64,000 nt of DNA from an uncultured Porphyromonadaceae bacterium (GTDB lineage: Bacteria > Bacteroidota > Bacteroidia > Bacteroidales > Muribaculaceae): positions 1 to 64,000 of the forward strand of contig CAMWXJ010000007.1 in assembly GCA_947178215.1 (NCBI GenBank), written 5' to 3'. Shown here piece by piece: positions 58,799-64,000 of this stretch. Position numbers and translations under genes: made by a program. Within the stretch, counting starts at the first letter, position 1, and every line of letters starts with the position of its first letter. The notes under the pieces are model-generated. The model had not been told where the DNA came from. It ran no database searches and saw only the letters and a list, made by a program, of their open reading frames with translations.

Positions 58799-59713
58799 AT
58801 GCGCCTGTTGATTTCACTCATATCATTTCTGTGCCTCGCGCTCCCGGCGGTCAACGCCCAGGAGTTGCGCGCCACTGTCGAAATCAACACCGACCTAATC
58901 CAGGGCACCAACAAGGATGTGTTCGAGGCGCTTCGCGAAGCGGTCGACAACTATCTCAACAACACCCGCTTCTCGCGGGCACAGATAGCGGCAGTGGAGC
59001 GCATAGAGTGTCGAATGATGCTCACTGTCACCGAATATGCCGACGACCGCATCAAGGGCGAGCTGACCGTACAGTCGACACGCCCCGTCTACAACAGCAC
59101 CTACACATCCACGCTGCTCAACATAAAGGACAGTAATGTGGAGTTTGACTTCCGTAAAGGCGAACCGCTCGTGTACAACGAGATGGAGGCGGCCACCAAC
59201 CTCAACGCCCTACTCGACTACTACGCCTTTCTTATCCTCGCTGTCGACTTCGACACATTTTCGCCGCGTGGCGGAGAGCAGTTTTTCGAGCGTCTCGCCA
59301 CGATAGTGCAGAAAGCTCAGAGCGGCAGCGAGACAGGGTGGAAAACGTTTGAGGACAACCGCAACCGTGCCGCCATACTCGCCGCGTTCACCGACCCGTC
59401 GACCTCGTCGGTACGCGACATGTATTACGCCTACCACCGTCGCGGCCTCGACGAGATGTTTACAGCTCCCGACCGCGGTCGCTCGGCTATCACCGAATCG
59501 CTCTACGCCCTTGAAAGGGTACGCGATGTCGACCCCATGAGCATCGCCTTGACAATATTCCGCGACACCAAGTTGGACGAGCTCGTCAACATCTACTCCA
59601 AGTCGCCGCAAACCGAACGCGAAAGCGTGGCGAAGATACTGACTGAGCTTTATCCCACCGACCGCAACCGTATAGACCTTATCAAGAACCCTCCCGAAAC
59701 AAACACACACTGA
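58799..59713 (+). CDS. porD: DUF4835 family protein, PorD-like type IX secretion component
   Basis: A 304-residue exported protein (signal peptide ending AVNAQ). The start of the mature part ELRATVEINTDLIQGTNKDV and later FDFRKGEPLVYNEMEA, LLDYYAFLILAVDFDTFSP are the main DUF4835 blocks. In P. gingivalis, PorD belongs to this family and is linked to the type IX secretion system. It lies between coaBC and recN with short gaps, a gene order frequent in Bacteroidetes. The symbol is given on family grounds. Other T9SS genes are not in the window. Confidence 0.85.
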   Translation: MRLLISLISFLCLALPAVNAQELRATVEINTDLIQGTNKDVFEALREAVDNYLNNTRFSRAQIAAVERIECRMMLTVTEYADDRIKGELTVQSTRPVYNSTYTSTLLNIKDSNVEFDFRKGEPLVYNEMEAATNLNALLDYYAFLILAVDFDTFSPRGGEQFFERLATIVQKAQSGSETGWKTFEDNRNRAAILAAFTDPSTSSVRDMYYAYHRRGLDEMFTAPDRGRSAITESLYALERVRDVDPMSIALTIFRDTKLDELVNIYSKSPQTERESVAKILTELYPTDRNRIDLIKNPPETNTH

Positions 59714-59718
59714 CGCCA

Positions 59719-61386
59719 ATGCTTGAAACGCTCCACATAGCCAACTACGCCCTTATCGACTGCATTGACATCGACTTCCACCCCGGCCTCAACATCATCA
59801 CGGGTGAGACCGGCGCGGGCAAGTCGATAATGCTCGGCGCTCTCTCGCTCATTCTGGGCGGCAGGGCCGACACTCGTGCCGTGCGCCATGCCGACCGCAA
59901 ATCGGTCATCGAGGCCACGTTCAATGTCGCCGGTCATGAAAGGCTGCGGGAGTTCTGCGAAGCCAACGACATTGACTGGGACCCGGAACACTGCATAGTG
60001 AGGCGAGAGATAAGCCCTTCGGGACGTTCGCGCGCATTTGTCAACGACTCGCCCGTGCCCCTCACCAAGCTCGCGGAAGTGTCGGGACGCCTCGTCGACA
60101 TCCACTCACAGCACCAGAACCAGTTGCTCACGCGCCCGGAGTTCCAGATGGAGGTCATCGACACAATGGCCGGAAACGGCGACCGCCTCGCCGAACACCG
60201 CCGCCGCTACGAGACATTCCGCGAAGCGGCCCGCGCCCTTAAAGTGGCTAAAAAGCGCCTCGAACGCTCACGCGAGGACGAAGAGTACACCCGCTTTCAA
60301 CTCGACCAGCTCAACGAGCTCCACCTTAAAGGACCCGAAGAGCAGGATGAGCTTGAACAGCGCCGCGACCTGCTCACCAACATCACTACCGTAAAGGACG
60401 CGCTACGACGCACGCTCGACGCCCTCGAAGGCACTCCCGGGGCGCTTGATTTGCTCGACGACGCCGCACAGGCTGCACGCGAGGCTACTCCCGCTCTTGA
60501 CGAGAGCGACGATCTTCCCGGACGCATCGAAAGCGCGCGAATCGAAATAAAAGACATTACCGACAGCCTCACGGCGGCCGACAGCCGGCTTGACGCCGAC
60601 CCGGCCGAACTGGAAGCTATCGAAGAGCGCCTGTCGACCATATACTCGCTCCAAGCACGTCATCACGTCGATACCGTGGAAGCGCTAATCAAACTGCGCG
60701 ACACACTCCAACGGCGCCTCGACGAGATTGACAACAGCGACACCGCCATTGCCAACCTCGAACGCGAGGCCAGACGCGCCATGGCTCTTGCACGCGAGAG
60801 TGCGGCCGTGCTGACAGCCGCCCGACGCGAGGCCGCACAGCAGTTTGCCGACGAACTGCTTGAACGCGCCCGCCCGCTCGGCATGCGCAATCTCCGCTGC
60901 GAGGTAGCCGTCACGCCGTCGCAGAGCCTCTCCACCACAGGCTCCGACGAAGTGTCGTTCAACTTTGCTTTCAACAAGAACCAGCCGCTGATGCCTGTCG
61001 GCGGCGCAGCATCGGGCGGTGAAATCTCGCGCCTGATGCTTTCAATCAAATCAATCATAGCCGACCGCATGGAACTTCCGTCGATTATCTTCGACGAGGT
61101 AGACACCGGTGTGTCGGGAGACGTGGCCAACCGCATGGGCCTCATGATGGCCGACATTTCGCAGTCGCTGCAAGTCATAGCCATTACCCATCTGCCGCAA
61201 GTCGCCGCAAAAGGCTCGCATCACTACAAGGTATATAAACACGACGACGACACGTCGACCCATACACGCATCACGCAGCTAACACCCGATGAACGCATCG
61301 GCGAGCTTGCGCTCATGCTCTCGGGCGACCCCGACAGCCCCTCGGCACGCGCCGCGGCCCTCGCTCTTCTGTCGCCCGACAAATAA
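59719..61386 (+). CDS. recN: DNA repair protein RecN
   Basis: An SMC-like ATPase of 555 residues for double-strand break repair. Walker A is GETGAGKS (29-36). A coiled-coil central part with many Arg/Glu/Leu residues runs from about 160 to 365. The C-terminal ATPase half carries the signature GGAASGGEISRLML and Walker B SIIFDEVDTGVSG, followed by ITHLPQVAAKGSHHYKV. It lies 5 nt after the porD gene and 39 nt before rlmB. Its length and motifs are standard. Confidence 0.95.
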   Translation: MLETLHIANYALIDCIDIDFHPGLNIITGETGAGKSIMLGALSLILGGRADTRAVRHADRKSVIEATFNVAGHERLREFCEANDIDWDPEHCIVRREISPSGRSRAFVNDSPVPLTKLAEVSGRLVDIHSQHQNQLLTRPEFQMEVIDTMAGNGDRLAEHRRRYETFREAARALKVAKKRLERSREDEEYTRFQLDQLNELHLKGPEEQDELEQRRDLLTNITTVKDALRRTLDALEGTPGALDLLDDAAQAAREATPALDESDDLPGRIESARIEIKDITDSLTAADSRLDADPAELEAIEERLSTIYSLQARHHVDTVEALIKLRDTLQRRLDEIDNSDTAIANLEREARRAMALARESAAVLTAARREAAQQFADELLERARPLGMRNLRCEVAVTPSQSLSTTGSDEVSFNFAFNKNQPLMPVGGAASGGEISRLMLSIKSIIADRMELPSIIFDEVDTGVSGDVANRMGLMMADISQSLQVIAITHLPQVAAKGSHHYKVYKHDDDTSTHTRITQLTPDERIGELALMLSGDPDSPSARAAALALLSPDK

Positions 61387-61425
61387 TCCACCCGTTCATC
61401 ACTAACCAAGCTAATTCATACGACA

Positions 61426-62184
61426 TTGGACCGCAACGACTACATATTCGGCATACGCGCCGTCATCGAGGCCATAGAAGCAGGCCGCGACATCGACAAG
61501 ATTTTCGTCAAGAAAGATATTCAGGCCGATAACGCCCGCGAACTCTTCGAGCTGACACGACGCTACCGCATACTTGTGCAGCGTGTGCCCGTGGAGCGCA
61601 TCGACCGCATCACCCGCAAGAATCACCAGGGCGTGCTCGCCATTCTCTCCCCCATCACCTACCACCGACTCGACCATCTCACCGCACAACTCTATGAGGA
61701 GGGCGTGCTGCCGTTCGTTGTACTTCTCGACGGCATCACCGACGTGCGCAACTTCGGCGCAATAGCACGCACTGCCGAGGCCGCCGGCGCCGACGCAATC
61801 ATAATCCCCGAACATGGCAGCGTATCCGTGGGCGGCGACGCGGTAAAGACTTCGGCGGGCGCGCTGCTACGTCTGCCCGTGTGCCGCGAACGATCGATTC
61901 TGAGCGCGGCTCGCTATCTGAAAGACAACGGCTATCGCCTCGTGGCCGTTACCGAAAAAGCCGACATCAACTACACTACAATCAACTACACAGACACCCC
62001 GATAGCACTCGTCATGGGCTCGGAGGACACCGGCATATCGCCCGACGTGCTCGCCATGTGCGACGAGTTCGCATCAATACCCATGCTCGGCCATATAGGT
62101 TCACTCAACGTATCGGTAGCTGCCGGCGTTATGATGTATGAAGTGGTACGTCAACGCCTCGCCGCCAACCTCGAAGTGATATGA
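61426..62184 (+). CDS. rlmB: 23S rRNA 2'-O-methyltransferase RlmB-like (SpoU family)
   Basis: A 252-residue SPOUT methyltransferase. The N-terminal substrate-binding part starts DYIFGIRAVIEAIEAG. Motif 1 is NFGAIARTAEAAG, motif 2 IALVMGSEDTGIS and motif 3 IPMLGHIGSLNVSVAAGVMM, together forming the trefoil knot that binds S-adenosylmethionine. The start codon is TTG at 61426, and no in-frame ATG lies near. The target is probably the 2251-type guanosine of 23S rRNA, though TrmH-like tRNA methylation cannot be excluded. The last 4 nt overlap the following lipoprotein gene. Confidence 0.9.
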   Translation: MDRNDYIFGIRAVIEAIEAGRDIDKIFVKKDIQADNARELFELTRRYRILVQRVPVERIDRITRKNHQGVLAILSPITYHRLDHLTAQLYEEGVLPFVVLLDGITDVRNFGAIARTAEAAGADAIIIPEHGSVSVGGDAVKTSAGALLRLPVCRERSILSAARYLKDNGYRLVAVTEKADINYTTINYTDTPIALVMGSEDTGISPDVLAMCDEFASIPMLGHIGSLNVSVAAGVMMYEVVRQRLAANLEVI

Positions 62185-64000
62185 CCGGCGTCCGACACAT
62201 AGCCGTCGCCACACTCATCGCGGCAATTGCCGCGGGAACCGTTTCATGCTCCGACAATATGACCAACACTGGCGGTGGCTCCGGTGCGCTTCAAGTCAAT
62301 ATCGAAGTGGACCCGACAATACACGCCGGAGGCGCTACAAGTGTCCCGTCGGATATTGTCGCCGCTCCGCAGGCCGATGACTTCGACATCTATATCACCG
62401 ACACAGAGGGCACGCGGGCGCTCTGGACGGGAGACACGTCAGACGCCTTGCCGGAGCTTCTGCTTCCCGGCGTGTATGACCTTACAGTGTTGTCAGGCAC
62501 GCTCGACGCCGAGGGATTCGGTACGCCATGTTTCCGCGCCTCCACAGCCATAGAGATATGCCACGGCCAGACGACAGTGGCCGACGTCACCGCGACACTC
62601 GCCACAGCTCTCATCGACATAGACTTCGACAGCTCGGTGACGCGGACTTTCAGCGATATTTCAGCCTCACTGCACTCATTCAGCGGCCACTACATAACCT
62701 ATTCGCTTGACGAACAGCGCCCCGCTTTCATACGCCCCGGAGACATAATGCTGGCGTTCAACGCGACTATGCCCGACGGACGTGAGCTCATGTTCTATTC
62801 GCTCACACTCAAAGACACCTCTCCGGCCACATACTACAAGATTACCGTCAACGCGTCGACCGACAGCGACGGCAATCCTGTGGTGACCGCTCGCGTGTCG
62901 ACCGGCGACGAGGCATCGGTGACGCTTACGCCTGAATTTATAGCGAGTCGCGGCCCCGAGCTCTCCTCCTCCGGTTTCACCAACAACCACACCATCACAC
63001 TAAGCGAGGGCGCCATACCCGATGAACCGCTTATTGTAACAGTAAGTTCCGACAATCTCGCCCACCTTTTTCTCACGGCAATCGCTCCGACACTCGGCTC
63101 GGCGTTCACCCGCGAAATGGATCTGCTCAACCTCTCCCAGGCCGAAGCCGATTCGTTGAAGCATTACGGACTTGTCATGTCGGGGCTGCACAAAGGGGCG
63201 GTCGAAAACGCGACCGTCGACCTCACCGAACTTGTGCGGCATCTCCGTTACGTTGATGCCGGTGTTCCGTCGACCATGTCGCTCCTTGCCGTCGATGTGC
63301 AGGAGCGCATATCGCCGCCGCTCATTCTCTCGGTGGAGACAGCTCCCGTAGAGCTCGACATCGAATCCGTTTCCGACGCAATAATAGGCGTCAACACAGC
63401 ACAGATGCTGGTACGCTCGTCGACCTCGCAGCTCGACGGCAACCTCACTCTCCAAGCTTTCGACGCCGAGGATAACGACTGGACCGATCTCACCATTTCG
63501 TCGATAGAGCATGACAGCGGCAACCTGTGGGCTGTCAACTTCACAATACCTGATGGGGTGAATCCGGTGATTGTCAGAGTGTTTTATTGCAGCAAAGAAC
63601 GCGACACATTTACCGTGAAGCGCGCGTCTCCGTCATACAGCATAGCGGTAGATCCGTTCGCGCTCCACGCCGACATAATAGTCGAGGCCGAAGATGAGCG
63701 TATGACCGGCATCGTCACTTCGGCTATGCAGATATATACCGATGACGGCAAGACACGACTTCAACTGCTCGAGCGCTACCCTTCGGAGGGACGCATAAAG
63801 GTTTCGGGACTTGAAGCTGGGAAGAATTACAGTCTGCGCCCCACACTTGTGGCCGTACCCGGCCAAGACGACTTCGGCCCCACACTCAATTTCAAGACCG
63901 AGAACGCGACACAGTTTGCCAACGGTGATTTCGAGCGTGTGGTATTCGACGCAATCAAATATGCCGATATGCCATCGGGAGGCCGCTACTCGCAGAATAT
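62181..64000 (+). CDS. DUF4493-type surface lipoprotein, cut by the window end
   Basis: The frame from the ATG at 62181 stays open to the end of the window, about 606 residues so far. A lipoprotein signal peptide with TVSC (Cys23) is followed by SGALQVNIEVDPTIH and DFDIYITDTEGTRALW, as in DUF4493 proteins of Bacteroidales. Near the end NATQFANGDFERVVF resembles the start of the PCMD putative carbohydrate-binding module. It overlaps rlmB by ATGA, an unexpected partner for a surface protein. The 3' end is not visible and the ligand is unknown. Confidence 0.78.
   Translation, partial: MTGVRHIAVATLIAAIAAGTVSCSDNMTNTGGGSGALQVNIEVDPTIHAGGATSVPSDIVAAPQADDFDIYITDTEGTRALWTGDTSDALPELLLPGVYDLTVLSGTLDAEGFGTPCFRASTAIEICHGQTTVADVTATLATALIDIDFDSSVTRTFSDISASLHSFSGHYITYSLDEQRPAFIRPGDIMLAFNATMPDGRELMFYSLTLKDTSPATYYKITVNASTDSDGNPVVTARVSTGDEASVTLTPEFIASRGPELSSSGFTNNHTITLSEGAIPDEPLIVTVSSDNLAHLFLTAIAPTLGSAFTREMDLLNLSQAEADSLKHYGLVMSGLHKGAVENATVDLTELVRHLRYVDAGVPSTMSLLAVDVQERISPPLILSVETAPVELDIESVSDAIIGVNTAQMLVRSSTSQLDGNLTLQAFDAEDNDWTDLTISSIEHDSGNLWAVNFTIPDGVNPVIVRVFYCSKERDTFTVKRASPSYSIAVDPFALHADIIVEAEDERMTGIVTSAMQIYTDDGKTRLQLLERYPSEGRIKVSGLEAGKNYSLRPTLVAVPGQDDFGPTLNFKTENATQFANGDFERVVFDAIKYADMPSGGRYSQN

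Overview
The window reads as chromosomal DNA of a GC-rich (roughly 55-60% by eye) Bacteroidales bacterium, most likely a gut lineage close to Muribaculaceae. The reasons are the repeated Bacteroidales promoter pattern (TTTG, about 20 nt, TAnnTTTG), Mfa1/Mfa2-type fimbriae, lineage-typical families (DUF3575, DUF3868, DUF4296, DUF4835/PorD, DUF4493), a long eukaryote-like IleRS, and an EF-G paralogue with a degenerate GTPase site. Gene density is high and many neighbours overlap by the ATGA pattern.

Layout. 0.1-0.3 kb: elongator tRNA-Met (minus) with its own promoter and terminator. 0.5-1.2 kb: an aquaporin. 1.4-6.0 kb: a menaquinone operon menD-menB-menC-menE. 6.0-16.0 kb: a Mfa1-type fimbrial operon (DUF3575 protein, OmpA-like DUF3868 protein, major subunit, Mfa2 anchor, accessory fimbrillin, 1126-residue putative tip lipoprotein), preceded by a C9 tract, a good promoter and a leader of about 195 nt with direct repeats. 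16.1-21.4 kb: glnS, a TPR protein, a YbiT-like ABC-F ATPase with one intact and one degenerate ATP site, and a small Dabb protein. 21.4-24.7 kb: OPT and MATE transporters. 24.7-25.7 kb (minus): smpB and a Yip1-like membrane protein. 25.8-27.4 kb: an outer-membrane barrel protein and a GT2 glycosyltransferase. 27.4-34.9 kb (minus): an ileS-dksA-like-lspA-DUF4296-small ORF-acyl-CoA ligase series. 35.1-37.9 kb (minus): an orphan TonB-plug protein, a gene remnant and a small His/Lys-rich lipoprotein.

38.2-42.9 kb: gyrB, rnr and folB. 43.0-46.5 kb: a GH53 endo-galactanase and a GH2 beta-galactosidase, a small galactan-degrading pair. 46.6-50.4 kb (minus): hutU and ftcD, the urocanate and formiminoglutamate steps of histidine degradation. 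50.6-52.8 kb: an EF-G2-like translation factor. 52.9-53.6 kb (minus): an OmpA-family lipoprotein. 53.9-54.8 kb: a DMT transporter. 54.8-55.4 kb (minus): an AlkD-like protein, divergent from dnaN. 55.6-64.0 kb: dnaN, a DEDDh exonuclease, coaBC, porD, recN, rlmB and a DUF4493 lipoprotein cut off by the window end.

The genes fall into core metabolism and information processing (men, glnS, ileS, gyrB, dnaN, rnr, recN, rlmB, smpB) and surface functions (fimbriae, plug protein, barrel and OmpA proteins, lipoproteins, LspA, PorD). The most notable observations are the mosaic fimbrial operon with its repeats, the EF-G paralogue lacking the catalytic His, the co-varying ATP-site degeneration in the ABC-F protein, and the regulatory palindrome, gene remnant and orphan plug protein around 37 kb. 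No CRISPR array, insertion sequence, rRNA gene or prophage was seen.
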